A stretch of 64,000 bases of DNA from Heligmosomoides polygyrus polygyrus (lineage: Eukaryota > Nematoda > Chromadorea > Rhabditida > Heligmosomidae), in contig OX377201.1 of NCBI GenBank assembly GCA_947396885.1, positions 9,534,934-9,598,933 on the forward strand, in the 5' to 3' direction. The notes beneath the pieces are model-generated. The model was not told where the DNA came from and ran no database searches. It worked only from the letters and a program-made list of their open reading frames with translations. Shown here piece after piece: positions 10,501 to 20,654 of the stretch (position 1 is the stretch's first letter; the number at the start of each line of letters is the position of its first letter). Position numbers and translations under genes: made by a program.

Positions 10501-11150
10501 AAGAATCACCAAAAAGAAATAAAAAGCCCAGATTTTTGAAAATATTAGTATGTTCAAGGCTTCGTTTCTACGAGGACCAAGCCGATCGATTTTTTATTTG
10601 GCTGGAGTTGGTTTATTCCTAGAAAAGAAGCTCTCTAGTACACTTTTTAGAGCAAAGCAATAGAGCGTATAGGTCAGGGAGGAAATTGGGTGACTATATG
10701 AACAGGCAAGCGTTTGGGGCTCTATGTAAAACGGGCTGAATTGAGGGAAACACGCACGGACTACAAACCGGTCTCAGTCGGACACTCAATGCAGTGTTGA
10801 GGTTCGACGGATTATACACGGAACTAGTTCGAAGATAGGACGGCCAAAATTAGGGCTCGTAAGCGGCTGACAGACCGAAAGCGATGAGAACGGTTCAGAT
10901 GGAGGAGGAAGCTGGACATTAGTGCATTACCGACTCAGTCGCTAAGCACAGTTAGGTGATAAAAGCTGCAAGAACCTATGTGATATGCCTCGAGTACTGG
11001 TCGTTAATGTGGCCTACATGAGGACAGGGAGAATACAACCGATCAATCAAGGAGCGTCGGACGTCGTATAAGAGCAAGTCCGACAGGTTTGAACTTGCGA
11101 TGAGATTTTCTACAAGAGCAATACATGTTCACACAGGTTTCTTCCATCTA
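10501..11150. other. Unassigned spacer with repeat traces
   Basis: Contains 'gtcgttaatgtggcctacat' (about 11009), which resembles 34108 and, inverted, 49262, so part of it is an old interspersed repeat. No gene supported. Confidence 0.35.
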
Positions 11151-11165
11151 GCTTGGACAGTGGGA

Positions 11166-11452
11166 GCGTGTAGCGCAGTCGGAGGAGGCACCGGCCGTCG
11201 CGTACACCCGACTCCAGGTCCTTGGTTCGGGTTTACCGCCCAGAACAACCAGGCTTTTCATCCATCCGGGGTCGATGAATTGGTACTACACTTGTCTGGG
11301 CAGGATAAAACACTGACTTGACCATCGGTTGGCCACCGCCAAGTCATTGTAGAGTCTAAATACACATTCAGATGGCCTCCACGACATCCCGTAGAAGTAG
11401 AGCGCGTGGCGCATCCCAAGATGGATTGAATAACGCCGTCTTTTGTCGATTA
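11166..11452 (+). mobile_element. SINE family A
   Basis: Head gcgtgtagcgcagtcgg at 11166 and B-box-like region near 11223 (ggttcgggtttacc). The body runs to ggattgaataacgccgtc with a short CTTT-type tail. Confidence 0.85.
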
Positions 11453-11462
11453 CATTGTTCAA

Positions 11463-12671
11463 TATATACCTTTTTATGTTGAATTGGACAATTTTCAAAT
11501 CAAACTGGACACTTTTCAAACCAAATAGGACACTTTTCACGTTCAGATTGGACATTCTTCTAAGCTAACCTAAGACCTTGAAACCAAAGCGAACTCTTCC
11601 AAATTGAAATGGCCTTTAAGCAGGTTAATCTACAGACTCATTAAGATGGTTTGAATAATTTTTTGTCTAAGAGAAATTTGATACACTTTCTTTGAAATTT
11701 TTGGTTCACCTGCCCGAAGATGAGTAATAAATTTATAAAAATTTCATTTTGAGAAAAAATAATAAATTAAATCCTGTCATAAAACGCAGCAAGGCAACAA
11801 TCATGTAGTGCATTAAAAGCCTGGATCGCGCCATGCACTCGAAAGGCAAGTCGCAATGTTTATTTGATTGATAGCGAAAATACTGTTACACGCAACAGGA
11901 AAGCTAGGATATACATGTTTTTTTACAATTGTTTGTGTTGCACCGTATACAGAAGTGAAAGTGCATGCAAACAAAAATTTTGCTATCAATCAAATAAAAA
12001 TTGCGAGGTTTCGGACGGGGGCATGCCGCAATTTCTGTTTTGAAAATATAAAATGGCCGCCTTCCTGCTCTTCAAAACAAGCATTAAAACATTGTTTTTC
12101 CTCAAAAACTAAAATTTTTGTAAAATTTCAAACGACGTGTTCTCTTAAGTATAAATGATAAAGGATCGCGTTACTCAATCCTCTTTGGGATGCGCCACGC
12201 ATTCTACCTCTACGGGATGTCGTGGAGGCGACTTGAATGCGTATTTGGCCATACAATGACTTGCGGTGGCCAGCCGATGAACAAGTCAGCGCTCTATCCT
12301 TCCCAGACTAGTCTGGTACCAATTCACCGACCGCGGAGGGATGGAAGGCTTGGTTGTCCTGGGCGGGAAATCCGAACCAGGAATCTGGTATCGGGTGCAC
12401 GCGACAGACGGCGCCTCCTAAGACTGCGCTACAGGCGCCCCTACGTGTTCTCTTATTGGGAAGTAAATTAAAACTTCAAAGAAAGTCGTACTAAATTTTC
12501 CTTGAACAAAAAATTACTTTAACATTATTGGAGAGCCTCTAGTTTAATGCAGAAGAAGATCATTCCAATTTGGAAGACTTAGTTTTGATTTCAAAAGTTT
12601 TAGATAAGCTTAGAAGAGTGTCCAATTTGACGTGAAAAGTGTCCCATTCGACGTGAAAATGGTATATTATA
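11463..12671. mobile_element. Foldback element, family F, with a SINE inside
   Basis: The left arm (11463-11600) has tggacaattttcaaatc and tggacacttttc blocks. The right arm (12600-12671) has gtccaatttgacgtgaaaa and ggtatattata, their reverse complement. Inner arms carry tttatttgattgatag and ctatcaatcaaataaaa. SINE 12148-12442 interrupts it with a 13-bp duplication; without it the element is about 0.9 kb. Confidence 0.8.
12148..12442 (-). mobile_element. SINE family A with 13-bp target duplication
   Basis: Flanked on both sides by ACGTGTTCTCTTA (12135-12147 and 12443-12455), the footprint of target-primed reverse transcription. This defines the ends of the family: the tRNA-like head is at 12442 and the CTTTATC-type tail at 12148. 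Confidence 0.93.
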
Positions 12672-12695
12672 CCATGCTATAATCGTGTTTTTTAT

Positions 12696-12985
12696 GAAGG
12701 ATAAAGGATAAAGGAGGCGTTACTCAAATCCTCTTGGGATGTGCCACGCATTCTACTTCTACGGGATGTCGTGGAGGCGACTTGAATGCGTATTTGGCCA
12801 TACAATGACTTGCGGTGGCCAGCCGATGAACAATTCAGCGCTCTATCCTTCACGGACAAGTCTGGAACCAATTCGCCAACCCAGCAGGGATGGAAGGCTT
12901 GGTTGGCCTGGGCGGGAAATCCGAACCAGGAACCTGGTATCGGGTGCACGCGGCAGCCGGCACCTCCTCCAACTGCACTACATGC
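12696..12985 (-). mobile_element. SINE family A
   Basis: Full-length; tail tgaaggataaaggataaagg on the left, head ending near ctgcactacatgcg on the right. About 96% similar by eye to the copy at 12148-12442. Confidence 0.88.
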
Positions 12986-13463
12986 GTCCTTTTCTTCCCT
13001 TGCTTAAAAGAATACGGAAAATGTGAGCCTGTTGCGTAGTTGAAGAAAGCGCCAACACCAGCGTTCATACAAATTGATTGAAAGTTCGGACTCTTCCAGA
13101 GCAAGCAAGCCTATCATCTCTCCGGTGTCAGCGAGCTAATACCAGGCTTGTTTGAGGAGAACTGATTGATTTGTTGGTCGGCTAACCGCAGCAAGTGACC
13201 CAGCGCTGCAAAAGTCAAGGCGCCTCACAGTTTTTCTTTACAGCCAGAGGTGGCAGTGTAATATTAAGCTGTTGACGGCCTAGAACTAATAATCGAGCCC
13301 ACTCATTTGTAGTAGTGAGACTCTATCGGCATTTATTTCCTTAAAAACTGGCCTAAGCCACTCCTCAGTCAATTTCGTTTCTTTCAAACGATTGGTCTCG
13401 AAAAACATTCTTAGTTTCTAATGACTATCTCTTGTGTTTCATCTACCTCACAACTTTGTCTAA
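12986..13463. other. No gene seen
   Basis: Unique-looking sequence without exon or repeat signature that I can name. Confidence 0.35.
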
Positions 13464-13929
13464 CCAGGAAACTATCTCAACGGTAGGTCGGAACGGCACA
13501 AGTGTTGTATATGGGCAGAATTGCCTCTCTCTGGGAAACAAGAAAATGCAAATATCTCGACCCCAATACAACTCTGCGCAGAGTTAGGGACGACAGTATT
13601 TGGGCCGTTGGCGGTGTTAGCCATATGCCTGGAGGCGGTGGGCGGGCTCAAGTTGGCTGGAAACGGCGATTATGGGGATTACGCCACCCCTCTACGCACT
13701 GCGCCACCATCGTTCGCTCATCATCGCTGTTTCCAGCCAACTTGACCCCGTCCTCCGCCTCCAGATATAGGGCTATCGCCGCCAACGGCCCAACTTCCGT
13801 CGTCCCTAACTCTGTGCAGAGTTGTATTGGGGTCGAGATATTTGCGTTTTGTTGTTTCCCAGAGAGAGGCGATTCTGCCCGTATACAACACTTAGGCCGT
13901 TCCGACCTACCGTTGAGATAGTTTCCTGG
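13464..13929. mobile_element. Palindromic element with TAA target duplication
   Basis: The ends CCAGGAAACTATCTCAACGG and CCGTTGAGATAGTTTCCTGG are perfect inverted repeats, flanked by TAA (13461-13463 and 13930-13932). Arms of about 220 bp pair nearly throughout; for example aatatctcgaccccaataca on the left is mirrored by tgtattggggtcgagatatt. A 3-bp TWA duplication is typical of PIF/Harbinger. Overlapping frames on both strands here are mirror artefacts. Confidence 0.85.
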
Positions 13930-14029
13930 TAAGTATTTTTGTCTGTAAAGCGATAGTGTCTGATACCATTTTTTCTCTCTTTTCATTATAATTGCTTTAT
14001 TCTTCTTCTTATCTTCTTCTTATCTTTAA

Positions 14030-14335
14030 GAGACGATCAGAGACGTTGCCGCGTGGGCCAAGTTGTCGATAATTAGGTGGGCCGGCCACGTAATGCGCGT
14101 CGCAGACACCGGACGAGAGCCGTTACCGACTGGATTCCGCGGGAAGTCAAGAGAACACCAGGAAGCCCACCAACGCGTTGGTCGGACTTCTTCGTGAAGG
14201 CCCTGAACGACCGATATGACGCTCTTCGTGTCCCTCGACCGAGAAGGATCCACTGGAGCACTCTGGCACACGACAGGGACGAATGGAGACACTGCTAGCG
14301 CCCGCTTGAGCAAGTCGATGATCGGGACGACAGGT
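14030..14335 (+). pseudogene. 3' end of an RTE-type LINE reverse transcriptase
   Basis: Broken frames read [13 protein letters not shown], then [27 protein letters not shown] and [12 protein letters not shown]. These are the C-terminal motifs of RTE ORF2 (RWAGH..R, W.P......GRPP.RW.D, W...A.DR..W). Only about 100 codons remain with a frameshift near 14090. 5'-truncated, as most LINE copies are. A related but longer copy is at 53453-54404. Confidence 0.8.
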
Positions 14336-14345
14336 AATAAAAAAA

Positions 14346-14634
14346 CGATAAAGGACGGGGTTACTCAATCCCTTTTAGCATGCGCCACGCATTCAACTTC
14401 TACGTGATGTCGTGGAAGCGATTTGATTGCGTATTTGGCATACAATAATTTGCGATGGCCAGCCGATGTAAAAGTCAGTGCTTTATCCTTCCCAGACAAG
14501 TCTGTTACCAATTCACCGACACCGGAGGGATAGAAGACTTGGTTGGCCTGGGCGGGAAATCCGAACCAGGAACCTGGTATCGGGTGCATGCGACAGCCGG
14601 CGTCTCGTCCGACCGCGCTCCACGCGCCCACGAC
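14346..14634 (-). mobile_element. SINE family A
   Basis: Starts directly after the RTE tail (tail block cgataaaggacgg) and ends at a head with ctccacgcgcccacgaca. One large block (gatgtaaaagtcagtg) is slightly altered. Confidence 0.85.
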
Positions 14635-14984
14635 AGGTGATACAGCTGATATTTATTTATTTATTTATTCAAAGCAAATAATAGTGCGCCAACACCATGC
14701 ATTAAAAACCACTGTTGGAAGGCATCACAGTAAATAACGAATTATTTATCAAGCTGAATACTCAGGGACAGAAGGTAAAAAGGGAAGAGCAAGGATTACG
14801 ACATACTTTTTGAACCAGCAAGAAGCGTTCGGCAAAAGGTGTTTCAACGTCTTATTATAATTGTTTTATTCATGACGAATCCATAAGGGATTGACTGTAG
14901 CCATATTGCTACTGTTCAAATCGTTCACATTGTTCACATCGTGCCGATCATTTCATTCATTTTATTTTTTCTTCAAGTCAATTT

Positions 14985-15240
14985 CTTTAAGCCTCAAGTG
15001 GCTGGTATCATGCAGTAAGCCGTCACAACGGCGTTTTATTGCGATCAAAACTCTAGCGCGAGGCGGGACTCGAACCCGCACCTCCTGCTGACCTGGCGGG
15101 AATGCCGTATGCCATTACACTACCGGCGCTGTTTAATCAAACGCAACACCTCGTGGTATCCATCAGCACACACCTGTATATCGGAATGAGCCTGCCGCTG
15201 ATATCATCATGGAACCAGTAAAGCTGAAGGTCTTGATAGA
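14985..15240 (-). repeat. tRNA-derived repeat, family B
   Basis: The minus strand at about 15053-15131 holds a tRNA-like core (gcgccggtagtgtaatgg; B box GGTTCGAGTCC; acceptor 3' side cgcgc). Flanks ctttaagcctcaagtggctgg (14988) and gatatcatcatggaaccagt (15203) recur at 31360-31780, so the core is part of a repeat, not a lone tRNA gene. Confidence 0.65.
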
Positions 15241-15283
15241 AATTATTCCGTTTTATCGATTGTTTAACTTGTATCTTTTATCT

Positions 15284-15550
15284 GCGTGTAGCGCAGTCGG
15301 GAGAGGCGCCAGCTTTCGCCTGCGCCCGATACCAGGTTCCTGGTTCGAATTTCCCGCGCAGGCCAACCAAGTCATTCATCCCTCCGGGGTTTGTGAATTG
15401 GTACCAGGCTCGTCTGGGAAGGATGAAACACTGACTTGACCATCGGCTGGCCACCGCCAAGTCATTGTAGAGTCTAAATACACATTCAGATGGCCTCCAC
15501 GACATCCCGGAGAAGTAGAATGCGTGGCGCATCCCAAAAGGGATTAAGTA
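15284..15550 (+). mobile_element. SINE family A, 5' part (interrupted by LINE)
   Basis: Head gcgtgtagcgcagtcgg at 15284, complete up to ggattaagta, where the LINE starts. The missing tail (gtaacgccgtcc...) is found at 20657, after the LINE. Confidence 0.9.
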
Positions 15551-15551
15551 G

Positions 15552-15683
15552 TGGTGCAGTCCCCGCCTGGTGCAGTCCCCGCCTGGTGCAGTCCCCGCCT
15601 GGTGCAGTCCCCGCCTGGTGCAGTCATTCCCGCCTGGTGCAGTCATTCCCGCCTGGTGCAGTCATTCCCGCCTGGTGCAGTCA
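15552..15683 (+). repeat. 5' monomer array of the LINE
   Basis: Four 16-bp units TGGTGCAGTCCCCGCC, then three 19-bp units TGGTGCAGTCATTCCCGCC, then a broken unit. Tandem 5' units at the extreme start of a LINE are the usual place of its promoter (family knowledge from other LINEs). The array is in frame with ORF1 but lies before its likely start. Confidence 0.9.
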
Positions 15684-15776
15684 TCTGGATTGGTGAAGTT
15701 CTGCTCTGCTACCTCCTCTTGGTTCTACTACCTCTTGCTATCATTCTGCCTCCGTTTCGAATTTACTGAAATCAAG

Positions 15777-16589
15777 ATGGCGCCGAAAAAGAACACTGCT
15801 GAAGGAGCACCCTCTTGGCTGATGCCAGTGCTGAAACGGTGGGATGAGTATTTTCAGCGGTTTGATAGAATGTTTGATCTCTTCGTCAAATTGCAGGAGT
15901 CTCAACTTGCTGTTATCAATAGGCTTGATGCTATAGAAGCTAAGCTCGCCTCGGAAGCCCAAGGGGGATCTGATCCCAGATCTGCCTTATATAGCACGTT
16001 GGTGAAATTTAAATCTGACACCAAACTCGTGGATGCCAAGGCGTGTCGAATTACTTGGGTGGGCATTGGTGAACAGTCCACCGAGGCTGCCACATGCGCG
16101 TTTGATAAAGAAGCTATTAAAGAGGTGGTGGAAACCTCTGGCGACGAGCTTCTCTTGAACGAGTTTAATAACGGCAGAATAACCTTTCACCGACACCCGA
16201 AACTTAGAAATGCGGCAAATGGCTCTCGGCGTCGTATAATAAAGATCTATCTAGGCAGTCAGGAGCTTAGAGACAAGATGCTGGCGCACATGAGAACAGC
16301 AAGGCAATCGTTAACGAAAGGCTACGTCCATTCCTATGCCAGAACCGACTATACTAGAGAGGAATTAGACTACGATCGATCTCTACGCAAGAAAGCAGGT
16401 ATAATGAATAGAGAAGCAGGTAAGCTTTTATATATTGTGAGAGACTTGGCCATTCATAAACTCAGCAATCCTCGCGAATTGCCAGTAAGACATACTAACC
16501 AACACTCGCTTCCGCCATCTGAATCTGTGCCAACATCTCTCTCTCCATCGCCCTCTCCACCTGCCCCCTCTTCACCACGTTTGTGCTAG
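15777..16589 (+). CDS. LINE ORF1 protein (RNA-binding)
   Basis: A 270-residue protein from the ATG at 15777 (MAPKKNTAEGAPSW). I prefer this to the upstream in-frame ATG at 15570 because that one lies in the monomer repeats. A short amphipathic, coiled-coil-like stretch lies at about residues 20-60 (FDRMFDLFVKLQESQLAVI, then AIEAKLA). A compact mixed alpha/beta segment at about 75-190 resembles the RRM-like part of LINE ORF1 proteins. A basic stretch (GSRRRIIKIYLG) could contact RNA. The end is rich in Ser and Pro (PTSLSPSPSPPAPSSP). No CCHC knuckle is visible. The expected role is to coat LINE RNA as a nucleic-acid chaperone. 39 nt before ORF2, which implies reinitiation or internal initiation. 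Confidence 0.8.
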   Translation: MAPKKNTAEGAPSWLMPVLKRWDEYFQRFDRMFDLFVKLQESQLAVINRLDAIEAKLASEAQGGSDPRSALYSTLVKFKSDTKLVDAKACRITWVGIGEQSTEAATCAFDKEAIKEVVETSGDELLLNEFNNGRITFHRHPKLRNAANGSRRRIIKIYLGSQELRDKMLAHMRTARQSLTKGYVHSYARTDYTREELDYDRSLRKKAGIMNREAGKLLYIVRDLAIHKLSNPRELPVRHTNQHSLPPSESVPTSLSPSPSPPAPSSPRLC

Positions 16590-16628
16590 GGCATAAGAAC
16601 AGCCAGTACGCAGGAGACAACCTTCCTC

Positions 16629-19439
16629 ATGAATGACCACCCACTCAGACAGCCTGTCATTTATGATTTCTACCTTTTTAACGCTAGATCCATTGTCAAC
16701 AAACTTCCAGACATGAATTTCCTCCTACGAGAAATGCCCAGTGGTTTATTCATTACGGAAAGCTGGTGCAAACCCCAAACAATTCACGACGCTATTCTCA
16801 GTTATGACTCAAGATACGCAGTGTACCGGTGTGATCGCAGAGGTGACAGAGTGGGAGGCGGAGTGTTGGCACTCATTCACAAGCGAATATCACACCGACT
16901 TGTATGCGAAAGGGACTTTTGTAGCGAAATACAGCTGCTAGTTTTAGAAATTGAAACAAATAGGGGTAATGTACGACTTCTGCTTTGCTACCGTAGCCCT
17001 TCGTGTGCCTCCAACACTTTTGCTGAGTTTACAGATTTCCTTAGTCAAGTTTTCGAAGAGTGGGGTAGTCACATCCTTCTAATGGGCGATCTCAATTTTC
17101 CAACCATTGACTGGACCAGTATGGGCCACAGAGGGAACATTTCAACTCTTTCTTCCTCTTCGTTCCTTGACCTCGTTATCTCGTGGAACTTGCTGCAATT
17201 GGTAAACCAACCTACACACGGGCTAAACATCTTAGATATTCTACTTGTATCACTACCTAACATAGTTGAAACGGTACGTGTCCCCCCACCTTTCAGTACT
17301 TCCGACCACAACAGTATTCTTTTTACGATTTCTGATGTAAAAGGATGTAATGCCCAAATATTTGTAGAAACCAGAAACTTTTTCAAAGCCGATTACGCTT
17401 CTATTATTTCAGCTCTTTCCCAAATAGACTGGTTAGCAATATGTAACTCTTCTGCAAATGTCGACATCCTATATTCTAAATATGTCTGTATACTCCACAA
17501 TCTCATAAAGAAGTACGTACCACTGGTAAAATACAATGCCGTTCAGGAAAAATATCCGAAGAGTTTAGTCCTCCTTAAATCAAAGGTTGATCGTTTACAT
17601 TCTACTGCTTGTTCCTTGAGAGACGCCAAGTATACTAGGCTTTCCCGAAAACTCAAACGAGCTCTAGCTAGGTATCAGATAATAAATGAGAAAAGAATTG
17701 CCAGCTGTGGTAATTCAAAACGCTTTTTCGGTTACTGCAGAAAGAAACTAAAACTGACAGAATGCATCCCTGATCTTGTTGAGGGCGAAACCTATATTAA
17801 CGATGATAATCTTAAGGCCAAGGCGTTCGCGGACTACTTTAAATCGGTTTACAAGCAGCCGTACGACACAGGAGTTTACCTGCCACCAATGACTGATTGC
17901 GAGCTCAACTGGGTAGATATCACGAACGAATCGGTCTACGGTGTGTTACGTAAACTGCCAAGTAGGCTTTCCACCTCACCAGACGATATACCTTACATAT
18001 TTCTTAAAAAGGCAGCTATAGGTCTGGCTTCTCCACTATCCCTCCTATTTAACAGACTTTTGCTGTATGGACAGGTGCCTAAATTATGGAAAGTCGGCCT
18101 TGTACGTCCAATCTTCAAAAAGGGTAGTAAAAACAACGTTGCCAATTACAGACCCATCTGTCTCACTAGTTCAGTAAGCAAGGTTATGGAACGCATCCTA
18201 CGGAAAAATATCACAGACTATCTACGTGATAACAACCTAATCCGTGACGAACAACACGGGTTTCTGGATAAGAAATCTACTACATCCGCCCTTATTTCCA
18301 CTATACCGTTGTGGCATAGAGAAATAGACAAAGGTAACTATGTGTCCGTTTGTTATTTGGACTATGCAAAAGCATTCGACTCTATATCTATTCCATTGCT
18401 AATTAAGAAGCTTTGTTCTTACGGTATAAAAGGGCAACTGTTAAATTTTTTACGCTCATTTCTAACCGACAGAGTCCAGTCTGTAGTAATTAACGGCAAC
18501 TTGTCTCCTTGCTATCGAACACCAAGTGGGGTTCCTCAAGGTACATGCCTAGGACCACTTCTGTTTATAATCTTCATCAACGATTTACCTTGCTCACTTC
18601 CGGCAGGCTGCTCCTGCAGCATCTACGCTGATGACACAAAAATATTCACCGTTAATGACTACCAAAAACTTCAAAGTGCAATTGATGCCGTAGCTGGCTG
18701 GTCTAGAGCCTGGTCGTTAGACATTTCTACCCTCAAAACCGCTGTTATGAGAATAGGACGTAAACACCCCAATGTTTCCTTTAGTTTAGAAGGTGTCACT
18801 TTGAACTGCGTCGAGGAAATACGTGACTTAGGTATCATTTACGACAGCAGTCTCAGTTTTGATACCTACATCCTCGAAAAGGTAAGGAATGCACAAAAGT
18901 GTTCAAACTTCATTTTCAGGGCTTTTAAGATGCGAGATCCTATCTTGCTGTTCAAACTGTTTAGTCTTTATGTTAGGCCGCTGTTAGAGTACTGCTCTCC
19001 AGTATGGTCACCACACAGTAGTACTCTTATAGGCGAGATTGAAAAAGTTCAAAAGAGTTTTACGTACCGCTCCTTCTGCAGATGTGGACTGTTTCGACTT
19101 TCCTACGAGGAGCGACTGTCTAGGCTAAGTGCGGAATCCTTAGAGTTCCGACGAGTAATGACGGATTTCGCCCTCATGTATAAGTTGACTACAAATGAAA
19201 TTAGTCTTCGCATCTCTGATCTTTTTGAGACTGCACCGAGTATTGGCAGATTGAGAGGTCACCCATTCCGCATCAGACCAGAAAAGCCTAACACATCTAG
19301 CTTTGAGAATTCCTTCCTCATCAGAAGAGTAGCAAAATGGAACAGCTTGAGCAACGATTGCTTCATCTATAGAAACTCGCATTCCTTTCGAAACCATCTA
19401 GCCCAACTGCTGAAGTCCCAACCAACAGAGCAATCTTAG
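16629..19439 (+). CDS. LINE ORF2: endonuclease and reverse transcriptase
   Basis: 936 residues with no internal stop. The N-terminal apurinic-type endonuclease (about 10-235) shows FNARSIVNK, the catalytic Glu in ITESW, LLCYRSPS, GDLNFPTIDW and the terminal STSDHNSI. The reverse transcriptase (about 450-720) shows VRPIFKKGSKNNVANYRPI, LDYAKAFDSI (first catalytic Asp), PSGVPQGTCLGPLLF and YADDTKIF (catalytic Asp pair). A C-terminal region contains LLEYCSPVWSPH, typical of CR1/Jockey-type ORF2. The enzyme nicks target DNA and copies the LINE RNA in place; it may also mobilise SINEs. All catalytic residues that I can check are present. Confidence 0.93.
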   Translation: MNDHPLRQPVIYDFYLFNARSIVNKLPDMNFLLREMPSGLFITESWCKPQTIHDAILSYDSRYAVYRCDRRGDRVGGGVLALIHKRISHRLVCERDFCSEIQLLVLEIETNRGNVRLLLCYRSPSCASNTFAEFTDFLSQVFEEWGSHILLMGDLNFPTIDWTSMGHRGNISTLSSSSFLDLVISWNLLQLVNQPTHGLNILDILLVSLPNIVETVRVPPPFSTSDHNSILFTISDVKGCNAQIFVETRNFFKADYASIISALSQIDWLAICNSSANVDILYSKYVCILHNLIKKYVPLVKYNAVQEKYPKSLVLLKSKVDRLHSTACSLRDAKYTRLSRKLKRALARYQIINEKRIASCGNSKRFFGYCRKKLKLTECIPDLVEGETYINDDNLKAKAFADYFKSVYKQPYDTGVYLPPMTDCELNWVDITNESVYGVLRKLPSRLSTSPDDIPYIFLKKAAIGLASPLSLLFNRLLLYGQVPKLWKVGLVRPIFKKGSKNNVANYRPICLTSSVSKVMERILRKNITDYLRDNNLIRDEQHGFLDKKSTTSALISTIPLWHREIDKGNYVSVCYLDYAKAFDSISIPLLIKKLCSYGIKGQLLNFLRSFLTDRVQSVVINGNLSPCYRTPSGVPQGTCLGPLLFIIFINDLPCSLPAGCSCSIYADDTKIFTVNDYQKLQSAIDAVAGWSRAWSLDISTLKTAVMRIGRKHPNVSFSLEGVTLNCVEEIRDLGIIYDSSLSFDTYILEKVRNAQKCSNFIFRAFKMRDPILLFKLFSLYVRPLLEYCSPVWSPHSSTLIGEIEKVQKSFTYRSFCRCGLFRLSYEERLSRLSAESLEFRRVMTDFALMYKLTTNEISLRISDLFETAPSIGRLRGHPFRIRPEKPNTSSFENSFLIRRVAKWNSLSNDCFIYRNSHSFRNHLAQLLKSQPTEQS

Positions 19440-20654
19440 GCTTGACTCATTATCCACCACCTCATCAAACACTGCGGCGTTCATATTCTAATACCGGATA
19501 CGTATTAGCACATCAGGGGTTCGCTTTTTTTTGAATGTACGTGCTATGTTCAACGCATTACTCCCCGGCCGACTGCGTGGCTGTGTGGCTGCGCGCGCCG
19601 CTACGACGCGTGGGGTTGGGGGTTCGATCCCCTCTTGGTGTATCGACCTGCTCAGCATTTATTTATGATCACGATCTTCCTCGTCGTCCGTCCTTCTTCT
19701 GCTGCCCACTCGCCGTGTGTGCCTCGATGTCAGGTGTGGCCTGCTGCGGTGGTGGTGTGGCTGATCGGGGTGGTCTCCGGTCGGTCGTCCGTCCTAGTCC
19801 GCCGTGGGTGTGGAGAGTGCGAGAGAGTAGTTAGCCTATCTGTGGCCAGTCTTATATCCCATCAGAGAAGTTTCTAGAAGGATCAGCAACTGCGTAGACC
19901 ACATGAATGAACACATGAATAGATCTACCATTTCAGCAGAAGCAGTGCTACTGTCGTGCTGTAACTGAAGATTCCAAGGAAATATCCGACGTCATGCTGA
20001 CACTTCTATCAATGCCGTAGCTGACGAACCTATGATCACCGAACTGAGCCAGTTGTTTCTGCGATACATAATGTGTCTCGTTCTCTTTGCTCTATCGTGC
20101 CTTGCATCTCCAGCACTTTACTGCCTGCACAAATTGCGCAAGTTGGAGCAATCCTTCCTCGAACATCTTCTATGTACCTGAGGCCCGTATGTCTTGAGAG
20201 TCTTTCGCCAGCTATTTTTTTTCTTCAAATGAAAATGCGAGCAGTAAGCTTGGCTTATGACCTCCCATCAGGGTAAGCTACTGAGGTGCGTACCTTCTCC
20301 CGTTTACCAATACTTACATGGTCCACCTCAGTTAGTTTACAGCTAGTCTAGCACCTATGGTCGTAGTATCGTAGGCCGCTGCTCTGCATTTTTTTCCTTT
20401 CGATTACTTTATCACAACTATTTTAGCGCGACTAAAAAGCCTCCACGTTTTACTTGCGCGATTTGTGCGGTTGTAAAGTCTTCATATCTTTTTTTCCACA
20501 CCCCTTATTGTTTCTGCTTACCTTTTCCTACTTTCGTTCTTCTTCTTTCTCTTTTTTTTCCTCATTTTTTTTCTAAAGCCAATTTAATTGTTCTGTATGT
20601 GGATTTCCTCTCTTTACAGTGTTTTTTTTTGAATTGGCAATAAATAAATAAATA
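19440..20654 (+). other. LINE 3' UTR
   Basis: Non-coding, pyrimidine-rich in its last 300 bp, ending in ttggcaataaataaataaat. This tail is what the reverse transcriptase would recognise. Confidence 0.7.
19568..19640 (+). tRNA. tRNA-like segment in the LINE 3' UTR
   Basis: Shows an A-box-like TGGCTGTGTGGC and a perfect B box GGTTCGATCC at 19621-19630 with a pairing T stem (GGGGG/CCCCT). The acceptor stem does not close well, so it is a relic or a SINE head rather than a working tRNA gene. Confidence 0.35.

Larger units (their letters stand above)
15551..20654 (+). mobile_element. Full-length CR1/Jockey-group non-LTR retrotransposon
   Basis: About 5.1 kb: 5' tandem monomers, ORF1 (15777-16589), ORF2 (16629-19439), a 1.2-kb 3' UTR and an AATAAATAAATAA tail. 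It sits inside a SINE whose two halves abut it. AAGTA occurs at 15546-15550 and again at 20655-20659, a short target duplication. Both frames are open, so this is a recent and possibly competent copy. No RNase H domain, as usual for this group. Confidence 0.9.

Noticed and set aside
12190..12471. Recurring frames of the type MRHAFYFYGMSWRR
   Set aside because: These frames recur wherever a family A SINE lies on the minus strand (e.g. 12739, 30043, 32225, 60909). They are translations of a non-coding SINE.
13502..13986. 139- and 112-codon frames on opposite strands
   Set aside because: Both read the same palindromic element; the mirror arms explain them.
19535..19877. 99- and 80-codon frames after LINE ORF2
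   Set aside because: They lie in the LINE 3' UTR, overlap a tRNA-like segment, and show no domain.
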